Origin: Actinomadura physcomitrii
GTDB lineage: Bacteria > Actinomycetota > Actinomycetes > Streptosporangiales > Streptosporangiaceae
Direction of reading: 5' to 3'
Length of the DNA stretch: 64,000 bases
Assembly (NCBI RefSeq): GCF_008923205.2
Contig: NZ_WBMS02000043.1
Coordinates: 1 to 64,000 of the forward strand
Shown: positions 34,731 to 42,438 of the stretch, one piece after another
How the letters are laid out: the number at the start of each line of letters is the position of its first letter
Position numbering within the stretch: the first letter of the stretch is position 1
The notes under the pieces: model-generated
Seen by the model: the letters and a program-made list of their open reading frames with translations, nothing else
Database searches by the model: none
Told to the model about the DNA's origin: nothing
Position numbers and translations under genes: made by a program

Positions 34731-35750
34731 CTAGGAGCGGGTCGCGCCGTCCCGGCCGCCCTCGCCGCCCGCGTTCTCGCCCGCGTCCCGGCCGCCCGCG
34801 ACGCCGGTCTCGCGTTTCTCTTCGTCGCTGAACCCGCGGGTGTCGCGGAATTCGACATAGGGTTCGCGTCCGGCCCGCCGCCCGCCGGCGGCGATGGCGC
34901 GGCCGCGTTCGAGTTCCGCGTTCATCTCCGCGCCCAGCAAGATCGCCAGATTCGTGATCCAAAGCCATACCAGGAAGATGATGACGCCGGCGAGACTGCC
35001 GTAGGTCTTGTTGTAATTGGAGAAGTTCGTCACGTAGGCGGCGAACACCCCCGACGCCACCAGCCACATCACGATGGCCAGCACCCCGCCCGGGGTGACC
35101 CACCGGAATCCGCGCTTGGCGTTCGGCGCCGCCCAGTACAGCAGCGCGAACAGGAAGCTGACGATGATCAGCATCACCGGCCATTTGACGATGTCCCAGG
35201 CGGCTACGGCGGTCGAGCCGAGCCCGAGCAGGTCGCCGGCCCTGCGGGCGAGCGGCCCGGAGACGATCACCGCGATGACCGACGCCGACAGCAGCACCAG
35301 CGTGACGACCGTGACGCCGACGCGCAGCGGGACCGCCTTCCAGATCGGCCGGCCCTCGGGGATGTCGTAGATCGCGTTGGACGCGCGCATGAACGCGCCG
35401 ACGTACCCCGACGCCGACCAGATCGCGGCGAGGATGCCGACGACCGCGACGACGCCGGCGCCCGCGCGGTTGTTCTGCAGCTGGGTGATCGCGTTGACCA
35501 GGACGTCCTTCACCGCGCCGGGGGCGATCCCGTTGAGGTTGTCGATGAGGTCGCTGGTGACCGACTTGCCGCCGAGCCCGATCAGCGACACCACCACGAG
35601 CATCGCCGGGAAGATCGACAGGATGGCGTAGTAGGTGAGGGCGGCGGCCCAGTCCGACAGGTTGTCGCGCTGGAACTCGCCGGCGGCGCGCTTGGCGGCG
35701 CGCCCCCAGGAGGCGGTGGGAAGATCGGTGGGCGCGGAGGGCCTGCGCAT
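34731..35750 (-). CDS. YihY/BrkB family inner-membrane protein
   Basis: The 339-residue protein has the YihY core: NLSDWAAALTYYAILSIFPA, then six helices, SASGYVGAFMRASNAIYDIP, YWAAPNAKRGFRWVTPGGVL and VWLWITNLAILLGAEMNAEL. A charged cytoplasmic tail follows. The family was once called ribonuclease BN but is a membrane protein of unknown, perhaps transport, role. It lies 15 bases after the DUF3618 gene and forms an operon with it and the holin-like gene. Confidence 0.9.
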   Translation of the reverse strand: MRRPSAPTDLPTASWGRAAKRAAGEFQRDNLSDWAAALTYYAILSIFPAMLVVVSLIGLGGKSVTSDLIDNLNGIAPGAVKDVLVNAITQLQNNRAGAGVVAVVGILAAIWSASGYVGAFMRASNAIYDIPEGRPIWKAVPLRVGVTVVTLVLLSASVIAVIVSGPLARRAGDLLGLGSTAVAAWDIVKWPVMLIIVSFLFALLYWAAPNAKRGFRWVTPGGVLAIVMWLVASGVFAAYVTNFSNYNKTYGSLAGVIIFLVWLWITNLAILLGAEMNAELERGRAIAAGGRRAGREPYVEFRDTRGFSDEEKRETGVAGGRDAGENAGGEGGRDGATRS

Positions 35751-35765
35751 GCCGGTCGTCCTCTC

Positions 35766-36188
35766 TCAGATGTGCAGGGTTCCCCGGCCGGTCCGGCGCA
35801 CCCGGATCGGAGCGCGCTGCGCGCGGCGCACCCGCAGCCGCACCGGTGCGTTGCGGATCGTGCGGCGCAGCCGCGCCTGGGGGGTGCGGCGGCGCCGCAT
35901 CCACACCGCCAGCGCCGCGACGGCGCCGGCCGTGGCGACGGCGGCGCCTCCCTGGGCGGCCCTTGTGCGGGCCTGGCGGGAGGTGACGGCCCGCCGGGCG
36001 CGCCGCGCGCGCTCGCGGGCCATCTCCTTGGCCTGGTCGGCCTTGTCGCGGGCCATCGCCTTGACGTCGGCCCTGGCCGCCAGCGCCTCGACGGTCTCCC
36101 CGAGCTCCTGGCGGGCCCGGTCGACCTCCTGGCGCAACTCCTCGGTGCCGGCGTCGGCGCCGTGCCTGCTCTTGCTCTGGGCGGTCAT
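35766..36188 (-). CDS. DUF3618 protein
   Basis: The 140-residue protein has an N-terminal helical stretch EELRQEVDRARQELGETVEA typical of DUF3618, a long basic coiled helix, one membrane helix near 82-96 and a very Arg-rich tail. Its ATG overlaps the stop of the holin-like gene (ATGA). This trio (phage-holin-like, DUF3618, YihY) is common in actinomycetes and is probably an envelope-stress or membrane-architecture module. The function is not known. Confidence 0.85.
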   Translation of the reverse strand: MTAQSKSRHGADAGTEELRQEVDRARQELGETVEALAARADVKAMARDKADQAKEMARERARRARRAVTSRQARTRAAQGGAAVATAGAVAALAVWMRRRRTPQARLRRTIRNAPVRLRVRRAQRAPIRVRRTGRGTLHI

Positions 36189-36673
36189 CGGTGCGTCGCC
36201 CTCTCCTTCAGGTCGTGGACGGTCATGCGCGCCTCGTCCATCGCCCGCTCGGGCTTGGCGGGCGTCGCCCGCTTGGTCTGCGCCCTGCCGAGCAGCCCCA
36301 GCACGCCCGCGACCATCACCAGGAAGCCGCCGATGATGAGGGCCGCCGCCCACACCGGCAGCACCAGCGCGATCGCGGCGACCGCGGCGGCCAGCAGCAC
36401 CGCCGCCCCGTACAGGCCGATCAGCGCCGCGCCGCCGAACATGCCGGCGCCGGTGCCGGCATGCCGGCCCTTGTCCTTCAGTTCCGCCACGGCGAGCCGC
36501 AGCTCCGCGCGCATCAGCTCCGAGACCTGCTGCGTCGCCTGCCGGACGAGCTCGCCCGTCCCGGCCTCGCTCCTGTGCCCGTCGAGGACCGCGGGGGCGC
36601 GTCCGGCGTCCCGCCGGGACGCCTCGGTGGTCTCGGCGGCGCTCTGGCCGTCGTGTGTCCGCAGGGTGCTCAT
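36185..36673 (-). CDS. Phage-holin-like (DUF1469) membrane protein
   Basis: The 162-residue protein has an N-terminal amphipathic part (GELVRQATQQVSELMRAELR) and two membrane helices separated by a short loop (about 75-130), the Phage_holin_3_6/DUF1469 pattern. Despite the name, these are chromosomal actinobacterial proteins and do not show a prophage. It is the first gene of the three-gene operon with DUF3618 and YihY. Confidence 0.85.
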   Translation of the reverse strand: MSTLRTHDGQSAAETTEASRRDAGRAPAVLDGHRSEAGTGELVRQATQQVSELMRAELRLAVAELKDKGRHAGTGAGMFGGAALIGLYGAAVLLAAAVAAIALVLPVWAAALIIGGFLVMVAGVLGLLGRAQTKRATPAKPERAMDEARMTVHDLKERATHR

Positions 36674-36813
36674 GGCCTCAGGCTCCCTCCGCGTGCCGTC
36701 GTCTCCGAAGCCTGGCTGACCCGTTCCCCCTGGTGGCGACCTAAACGTGGGACGCGGCGCCGCAGGCGCCGGCTGCGGCAGGCACCGCCGTGACCTGGAC
36801 GCCGGTCTGCCGG

Positions 36814-37167
36814 TCAGGCCGTGCTCACCCAGTCGACGCGGTGGCCCTCGGTCGGGTCGGGCGTCTGCCAGCGGCGGACGAGCCGGTCGATCACCGCGTC
36901 GGGCACGGGAGCGGCCCGGCCGCGGTTGCGGTCGCGCAGCACGGCGGGCGGCGCCTCCAGCGCCACCAGCTCCACCCGGCCCCGGTAGCCGGCGATGAGG
37001 CCGGTGCACTGCTCGCGCTGCATGCGCGACACGTTCGTGGCGTTCCACACGAACGAGCGCCCGGCGCGCAGATGCCCGCGGGCCAGTTCGGGCGCGGCGG
37101 CGGCGACCGCGTGCTGGTCGCCGGCGGGGGAGACGCCCATCTCGGCGCGCAGCCGGTCCAGGCTCAC
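36814..37167 (-). pseudogene. 3' part of a polynucleotide-kinase-like ATPase, P-loop lost
   Basis: From a GTG at 37167 the frame reads VSLDRLRAEMGVSPAGDQHA, SFVWNATNVSRMQREQCTGL and ending residues typical of the C-terminal two thirds of Pnkp-type AAA kinases. The upstream P-loop (GxxGxGKS) that should precede VSLDRLR is missing, so it cannot bind ATP. The fragment begins exactly where the truncated RNA ligase ends (GTGA overlap). The pair looks like one deletion that removed the ligase 3' half and the kinase 5' end. Confidence 0.7.
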
Positions 37168-37706
37168 CCCCGCCAGACCGGGGTGCGGCAGGTGGACGGG
37201 CCGGCGAACGCGGTCAGCGCCGCCAGGTCCGGCAGCGTCCCCTCGTGCAGGACGGGCACCGACACCACCGGCGTCCCCGCCAGCAGCTCGCGGCGCCGCG
37301 CGGTCGACAGGAACGTCCCGTCGCGCTGGTCGAGGACGTCGAACTCGCAGAAGTAGTGGGGGAGCGCGTCGTAGAAGACGGTGTGCTTGGCGTACAGCCA
37401 CTCGCCGTACATCACGTACCGGTCGCCGAGCCGTTCCCGCAGGACGTGCTGGACGGACGCCGCCCACGCCTTCAGCGGCCCGAACCGCTTCTCGCGGGGC
37501 CCGCCGGTCAGGTAGTGGCCGCGGCTCTGCAGCCGCAGGTCCCCGCCGGAGGAGAAGCTGATGCCGCAGTTGGCGCCGTCCAGCTTCTCCTCCACCACCA
37601 GGTACCGTCCGGCGATCGCCGAGAACGGCCGCGCGGCCAGGTCGTGGTCTCCCGGCTGCAGCCGGGAGCCCTCGATGTGCCGGGTGCGGGGGTATTTGCG
37701 GAGCAT
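37164..37706 (-). pseudogene. RNA ligase, 5' part only
   Basis: The 180-residue protein starts MLRKYPRTRHIEGSRLQPGD and carries the nucleotidyl-transfer motif I, EEKLDGAN, with Lys 41 as AMP acceptor, plus MYGEWLYAKHTVFYDALPHY, FCEFDVLD motif region. It is an Rnl2-like ligase. It stops just after LTAFAGPSTCRTPVWRG, before the later motifs (IV and V) of the fold could appear. Family members have well over 250 residues. It joins the kinase fragment by a GTGA overlap. The ligase may still bind AMP but is unlikely to seal RNA. Confidence 0.7.
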
Positions 37707-37749
37707 GCCGACCGTTCTCACGAACCGGCGCGGCCGTGCCAACCGGATT

Positions 37750-39165
37750 TCACCGGTTCGGGACGATGCGGGTGAGCGCGAACGCGGCCAGCCACAGCCC
37801 TGCGCTCGCCCACGCCAGCGCGTGCAGGCCCGCGGTGAAGTGCGCCGCGTCCGCCGCAGGTCCGGCGACCGCCCCGTACACCGCGACGCCCAGGGCCGTG
37901 CCGGCCTGCCGGGCGGTGTTGTTGAACCCGCCGGCCAGCCCGGCGTGCGCGGGCGGGACGGCGCGCATCGCCGCCGCGACCACCGCCGTCACGATCAGTC
38001 CGTCGCCGATCCCGATGGCCAGCAGCGCCGGCAGCAGCAGCGGGTAGGAGCCGCCGGCGCCGACCCGCAGCAGGCTGAGGCATCCGGCGGCGGCCAGCGC
38101 GGTGCCCGCGCCGAGCGGGAGCCGGGTGCCGAACCGGGCGGTGAGCCGGCCGCTGACCGGCGCCAGCAGCGCCAGCGGAACCGCCATCGGCAGCAGCAGC
38201 ACCCCGGCGGTGAACGCCGAGTGGTGCTCGGCCTGCTGCAGCTTCAGCGTCGCGACGAAAAGCACGCCGTTGGTGACCAGGTTCATGGCCAGCGCGATCC
38301 CGTTGGCGCCGAGGAACGCGGGGGCGCGCATCAGCCCGCCCGGCATCATCGGCGCCGCCGCGCGGCGCTCGGCCCATAGGAACGCCGCCGCCGCGGCGGC
38401 CGTGACGGCGGCCGTGACGGCCGCCTCGGCGCGGTGCCCGTGGCCCGCGGCGATGACCGTCCACACCAGACCGCCGAGGGTCAGCGGCGCCAGCGCCATC
38501 CCGGCCCGGTCCAGGGGCCGGCGAGCCCCGTCCGGGCGTGCGCGGTGCGGCGCGCGGACGACGGCGAGGACCCCCGCGATCGCGGCGGCGACGATCGGCA
38601 CGTTCAGCAGGAAGATCCACCGCCAGCCGGCGGAGTCGACCAGGGCGCCGCCCAGCAGCGGCCCGGCGGGCAGCGCCGTGGAGGAGATGCCCGCCCACAC
38701 CCCGAGCGCGCGGGCCTGCTCCGCGCGGCCCGGATAGGCCGCGATGATCAGCGCGAGGCTGCCGGGCAGCAGCAGCGCCGCCCCGGCGCCCTGGACGACC
38801 CGCGCCGCGATCAGCGGCCCGGGGCCGTGCGCGCAGCCGCAGGCCAGCGACGCGAGCCCGAACAGGCCGAGGCCGATCAGCAGCATCCGGCGGTGCCCGA
38901 TCCGGTCGCCGAGCGCGCCGCCGCCGAGCAGCAGCCCGGCGATGGCGACCGCGTACCCGTCGACGACGCCCTGCAGGCCGGGCAGCCCGGTGCCGAGCGC
39001 GCGGCCGATGCCGGGCAGGGCGACGTTGACGATCGTCACGTCCAGCAGCACCAGGAACATCCCGGCGCACAGGATCGCGAGCATCGCGCCGCGGCGCGGG
39101 ACCGGCCCGGCGGTCGCGGAGCCCTCGCCGGAGGTCTGGGCGGTGGTGTCGGTCGGCGATCTCAT
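37750..39165 (-). CDS. DHA2-type MFS multidrug exporter
   Basis: The 471-residue protein has 14 predicted helices. Its N-terminal pattern LLDVTIVNVALPGIGRALGT is the DHA2 motif D1, GDRIGHRRMLLIG is motif A, and AAARV-VQGAGAALLLPGSLALI matches motif B and C regions. Such pumps export dyes, antibiotics or metabolites by proton antiport. A terminator or operator is not obvious. It lies upstream of the truncated RNA ligase on the same strand, with a short gap. Confidence 0.9.
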   Translation of the reverse strand: MRSPTDTTAQTSGEGSATAGPVPRRGAMLAILCAGMFLVLLDVTIVNVALPGIGRALGTGLPGLQGVVDGYAVAIAGLLLGGGALGDRIGHRRMLLIGLGLFGLASLACGCAHGPGPLIAARVVQGAGAALLLPGSLALIIAAYPGRAEQARALGVWAGISSTALPAGPLLGGALVDSAGWRWIFLLNVPIVAAAIAGVLAVVRAPHRARPDGARRPLDRAGMALAPLTLGGLVWTVIAAGHGHRAEAAVTAAVTAAAAAAFLWAERRAAAPMMPGGLMRAPAFLGANGIALAMNLVTNGVLFVATLKLQQAEHHSAFTAGVLLLPMAVPLALLAPVSGRLTARFGTRLPLGAGTALAAAGCLSLLRVGAGGSYPLLLPALLAIGIGDGLIVTAVVAAAMRAVPPAHAGLAGGFNNTARQAGTALGVAVYGAVAGPAADAAHFTAGLHALAWASAGLWLAAFALTRIVPNR

Positions 39166-39235
39166 GCGTCCACGGTGACCCGCGAACGTTTCGCCCGCGC
39201 TGGAACCTTTCCCGGGCCCTGCCGCGCGGAGTCTT

Positions 39236-40129
39236 TCAGCCGGGCACGATCCGGGCGAGCGCGCCGGTCTCCAGGGCGGCCCACAGGGCGCCGTCGGGGC
39301 CGAGCGCGATGCCGTGCGGCTCGCAGCCGGGCCTCGGCAGCGGATGCTCGTCGATGCGTCCCCCGCAGGTGATGCGGCCGACGTGCGCGGTGCCCCACTC
39401 GGTGAACCACAGCGCCTCGTCCGGGCCGGTGACGATCGCGTGCGGGCGCGCGGCCGGGTCCGGCAGCGGGAACTCGGTGACCTTCCCGTCGGTGGTGATC
39501 CGGCCGATGTGCCCGGTGCCGATCGCGGCGAACCACAGCGCGCCGTCCGGCCCGGCGGTGATCCCGACCGGCGCGGCGCCCTCGGTCGGCAGGGCGTGCA
39601 CGGCGACGTCGCCGCCGGGCGCGATCCGCCCGATCGCGTTTCCCTGGTTGAGGGTGAACCACAGCGCCCCGTCCGGCCCGGCGGTGATCATGGACGGCAT
39701 GGCGCCCGACGTCGGCAGCGGGAACTCGGTGACCTGCCCGCCGGTGGTGATGCGGCCGACGCGGTCGGTGCGCATGAGGGTGAACCACAGCGCGCCGTCC
39801 GGTCCGGCGGCGATGCCGCCGGGGCCGCCGGCGGGGACCTCGAACTGCGTCACCTGTCCGGCGGTGTCGATCCGGCCGACGCGGTCGCCGCGCAGCCCGG
39901 TGAACCACAGCGCGCCGTCGGGGCCGGCGGTGATGTTCATCGGGCCTGCTTCGACGGGGTCGGCGGGATGGAAGTCCGCCGTGCCGCCGGGGGCCATCCG
40001 CCCGATCCGTCCTTCGTGCACCAGTGTGAACCACAAGGCACCGTCCGGGCCCGCGGTTATCCCGTAAGGACCCGCTTCGGGGTCGGTGACGGTGAACTCC
40101 CTGATCGTGGCATGCGAACCCTGCGGCAT
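39236..40129 (-). CDS. Virginiamycin B lyase-like propeller (Vgb family)
   Basis: The 297-residue protein is made of about seven repeats of the type GITAGPDGALWFT...IGRI, a seven-blade propeller. The last blades keep the pattern of Vgb catalytic residues: Glu 270 and His 272 in CEPHG, and Glu 287 in AALETG. Vgb linearizes streptogramin B by elimination and needs magnesium. Many Vgb homologues are untested. It is cytoplasmic (no signal). The ATG at 40129 follows a G-rich ribosome site. A TetR gene faces it over a perfect operator, which fits inducible resistance. Confidence 0.8.
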   Translation of the reverse strand: MPQGSHATIREFTVTDPEAGPYGITAGPDGALWFTLVHEGRIGRMAPGGTADFHPADPVEAGPMNITAGPDGALWFTGLRGDRVGRIDTAGQVTQFEVPAGGPGGIAAGPDGALWFTLMRTDRVGRITTGGQVTEFPLPTSGAMPSMITAGPDGALWFTLNQGNAIGRIAPGGDVAVHALPTEGAAPVGITAGPDGALWFAAIGTGHIGRITTDGKVTEFPLPDPAARPHAIVTGPDEALWFTEWGTAHVGRITCGGRIDEHPLPRPGCEPHGIALGPDGALWAALETGALARIVPG

Positions 40130-40174
40130 GAACAGTCCCCCCTCGTCCGACTTGTTTCCGCGCGAGGGCGAGAC

Positions 40175-40196
40175 TAACGCAACCGGAGTTGCGTTA
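40175..40196. promoter_or_regulatory. TetR operator TAACGCAAC-CGGA-GTTGCGTTA
   Basis: Perfect 9-bp arms with a 4-base spacer lie between the Vgb-like gene and the divergent TetR gene. The shape and position are those of a TetR-family operator. Confidence 0.85.
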
Positions 40197-40238
40197 CGAT
40201 CGGTCCGTGCGGATCGCCGGGCAGCGCGGGGCGCGTCC

Positions 40239-40844
40239 ATGACCGCCGCCGGGCCCGGGACGGTCCGCCCCGGCGGCCGCACCGCGCGCATCCGCGCCGC
40301 CGTCCGCGCCGCCACCCTCGCCGAACTGGCCGAGCGCGGCTACGCGGGCTTCACCGTGGACGGCGTCGCCGCCCGGTCCGGCGTGCACAAGACCACCCTC
40401 TACCGGCGGTGGAGCGGAACCGACGGGCTCATCGCCGACGCCCTCGACCTGGCCGCCGGCGAGCCGTGGCCGGTCCCCGACACCGGCACCCTCGACGGCG
40501 ACCTGCACGCGCTCGCCGGGCTCGTCCTGACCGGATTCGCCGACCCGGAGACCGGGCCCGTGGCCCGCGCGTTCGTCCAGGCCGCGGCGCAGAGCCCCGC
40601 CGCCGCGCGCGCCCTGCACGCGTTCTTCGCGCGGCGCCACGAGCAGTCCGCCGCCATCGTCGTGCGCGCCGTCGCACGCGGCGAGGCCCCCGCCGGCACC
40701 GACCCCGCCGAGGTCGTCCGGCTCGCCGTCGCCCCGCTGTACTACCGGCTGTTCGTCAGCGGCGAGCCGCTCGACCAGGCCGCGGCCGCGCGGGCGGCGG
40801 CCGCGGCCTGCGCCGCGGCCCGCGCCGGTCTCCTGACGACCTGA
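40239..40844 (+). CDS. TetR family regulator
   Basis: The 201-residue protein has a TetR helix-turn-helix (FTVDGVAARSGVHKTTLYRR, then WSGTDGLIADALDLA) followed by a helical ligand domain with an Ala-rich end. It starts at the ATG at 40239, 42 bases past a perfect palindrome. It most likely controls the divergent Vgb-like lyase gene and itself. The inducer is unknown. Confidence 0.9.
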   Translation: MTAAGPGTVRPGGRTARIRAAVRAATLAELAERGYAGFTVDGVAARSGVHKTTLYRRWSGTDGLIADALDLAAGEPWPVPDTGTLDGDLHALAGLVLTGFADPETGPVARAFVQAAAQSPAAARALHAFFARRHEQSAAIVVRAVARGEAPAGTDPAEVVRLAVAPLYYRLFVSGEPLDQAAAARAAAAACAAARAGLLTT

Positions 40845-40867
40845 CCGGCGCGGACCGCGGGCGCACG

Positions 40868-41035
40868 TCACGGAGCCGGGACGAGCCGCCGGATCGTCAT
40901 CGGCTCGGCGTGCCGGAAGTGCGGCGTGGCGAAGTGCTCGTCCAGCGACGGCTCGATCAACGCCTCCAAGGCGGTGCGGAGCCGGTCCTCCCGGCCGGGC
41001 GAGGCGAGGCATTCGGCGACGACGGTCAACGGCAT
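40868..41035 (-). pseudogene. ABM-type monooxygenase with an internal deletion
   Basis: The 55-residue frame opens MPLTVVAECLASPGREDRLR, the normal first strand of an ABM (antibiotic biosynthesis monooxygenase) domain, but after ALEALIEPS it goes directly to LDEHFATPHF, which belongs to the last helix. About 40 residues (two central strands and a helix) are missing and the frame is kept. A dimeric ABM barrel cannot form. It is 24 bases past the TetR gene, on the opposite strand. Confidence 0.6.
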
Positions 41036-41076
41036 GACGCTCTGTCCTTGTCGACGGCGGGGCGGGGTCAGGGACG

Positions 41077-41160
41077 GACGGGGCCGCCGCCCGCGCCCTG
41101 CGGCTCGACGACGGCGAACGCGGCCACCTGTACCGCCTGGCACGCCCCTGCACCGAGCCC
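41077..41160 (+). pseudogene. Fragment of an XRE/MmyB-type regulator
   Basis: On the plus strand, from about 41077, the bases read AAARALRLDDGERGHLYRLA, followed by RPC. This is a characteristic piece of actinobacterial XRE regulators with a MmyB ligand domain. There is no start and no helix-turn-helix, and about 30 residues on the frame is no longer recognisable. Confidence 0.5.
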
Positions 41161-41186
41161 GCCGGCGCGTCCGGTGCGGCGCGGTG

Positions 41187-41747
41187 TCACGCGGGCGCGG
41201 GCGCCGTCCATTCCTGGTCCTTCCAGGCGGGGTCGAGCGGGGTGTGCGCGATGTGGTTGGTGTAGTTCGACAGCGTCTTCATGCCGATCCCGAGGACGAT
41301 GTCCAGGACGTGGCGGCGGGTGTACCCGGCCGCGAGGAACGCCTCGACCTGCGCGTCGTCCACCCAGCCGCGCCGCTCGACCATCGCGGTGGTGAACACG
41401 CGGACCGCCTCCAGCGCGGGGTCGTCCAGCGCGCGCCCGCCGCGCAGCGCCTCGACGGCCTCGGCCGGGACGCGCGAGCGCAGCGCGAGCGTGGAGTGGG
41501 CCGCCACGCAGTACGCGCAGCCGTTCAGCACGCTCGCGGTGATCCACACGACGTGCTTGGCGTTCCTCGGCAGCGACGACCTGCCGAACAGCTCCGACAG
41601 CGCGTTGTACCCGGCCAGCAGCTCGGGCGACTCGGCCATCACCCCGTTGAGGGTGGTGACGAACCCCATCCGCTTCTTGGCGGCCTCCAGGTGGGGGCGC
41701 GCGGCCTCGGGGGCGTCGGTCTCGTCGTACACGGCGAACTCGGTCAT
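41187..41747 (-). CDS. AhpD/carboxymuconolactone decarboxylase-like protein
   Basis: The 186-residue helical protein has the AhpD-type redox motif CAYCVAAHS (two Cys and a distal His) and the peroxidase-related pattern FVTTLNGVMAESPELLAGYN. Such proteins reduce alkyl hydroperoxides or pass electrons to peroxidases. Its start overlaps the TetR stop (ATGA), so the two genes form one operon under a 17-bp palindrome. The partner reductase could be the thioredoxin-reductase-like protein encoded upstream, an inference from closeness only. Confidence 0.88.
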   Translation of the reverse strand: MTEFAVYDETDAPEAARPHLEAAKKRMGFVTTLNGVMAESPELLAGYNALSELFGRSSLPRNAKHVVWITASVLNGCAYCVAAHSTLALRSRVPAEAVEALRGGRALDDPALEAVRVFTTAMVERRGWVDDAQVEAFLAAGYTRRHVLDIVLGIGMKTLSNYTNHIAHTPLDPAWKDQEWTAPAPA

Positions 41748-42349
41748 CGGTTCTCCTCATCGGGGGTCAGGGAGGCGAGCGCGGCGTCCACGGACGCGGT
41801 CAGCTCGGCGGCGGGCGCGCCCGCCCGCGAGCGCAGGTTCACGCCGTAGGCCAGCAGCGCCAGGGTCTGCGCGGTGCCGTCGGCGTCCAGGCCGGGACGC
41901 AGCTGCCCCCGCCTGCCGGCGTCCCGCAGGGCCGCGCGCATCGCCGCGCGCAACCCGTCGTGGTGGGCGTCCAGGATCCGCCGGACGTCGTCGTCGGCGG
42001 CGCCGTCCAGGCTCGCGTGGGCGTTGGACACCATGCATCCCCAGCGTGCGTGCTCGCCGGAGCAGCGGGCGGCGATCAGCCCGGCGAAGAAGCCGGCGAT
42101 CGCGGGCAGGCCCCGGCCGTCGGCCGCCAGGCGGTCGAACACCGGCCGCGAATGGCGCTCGACGTAGCCGCGCAGCGCCGCCAGGTACAGCTCGCGCTTG
42201 CCGCCGAACGTCGCGTACAGGCTGGACCGGCTGATCCCCGTCTCCGCCACCACCTCGGCGATGCCGGTGGCGGCGGCGCCGCGCCGCCAGAACAGGCGCA
42301 CCACCTGCTCCAGCACCGCGTCGGGGTCGAAGTGCTTGACGTCGGGCAT
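41744..42349 (-). CDS. TetR family regulator of the AhpD-like gene
   Basis: The 201-residue protein has the helix-turn-helix GIAEVVAETGISRSSLYATF and a helical ligand domain (RPVFDRLAADGRGLPAIAGF). CSGEHARWGCMVSNA is typical of the group that senses reactive or electrophilic compounds through Cys residues. It is co-transcribed with the AhpD-like gene and is preceded by a 17-bp perfect inverted repeat, so it probably represses itself and the redox gene. Confidence 0.9.
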   Translation of the reverse strand: MPDVKHFDPDAVLEQVVRLFWRRGAAATGIAEVVAETGISRSSLYATFGGKRELYLAALRGYVERHSRPVFDRLAADGRGLPAIAGFFAGLIAARCSGEHARWGCMVSNAHASLDGAADDDVRRILDAHHDGLRAAMRAALRDAGRRGQLRPGLDADGTAQTLALLAYGVNLRSRAGAPAAELTASVDAALASLTPDEENR

Positions 42350-42361
42350 CCGCTCCCGCCT

Positions 42362-42399
42362 CCATGCCATCTTGGAACAGTCGTTCCAAGATGGCATGG
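42362..42399. promoter_or_regulatory. 17-bp perfect inverted repeat before the TetR gene
   Basis: Arms CCATGCCATCTTGGAAC (42362-42378) and its exact complement (42383-42399) are separated by AGTC. The inner TTGGAAC-AGTC-GTTCCAA half is the likely TetR operator. The outer part lengthens the perfect symmetry. Confidence 0.85.
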
Positions 42400-42438
42400 G
42401 GGCCCGCCGCCGGCGCAACCCCTCGCGCCCGGGGCCGC

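Noticed and set aside
36185..36673. Phage holin as a sign of a prophage
   Set aside because: The DUF1469 holin-like family is a common chromosomal gene in actinomycetes and stands in an operon with DUF3618 and YihY. No phage structural gene is near.
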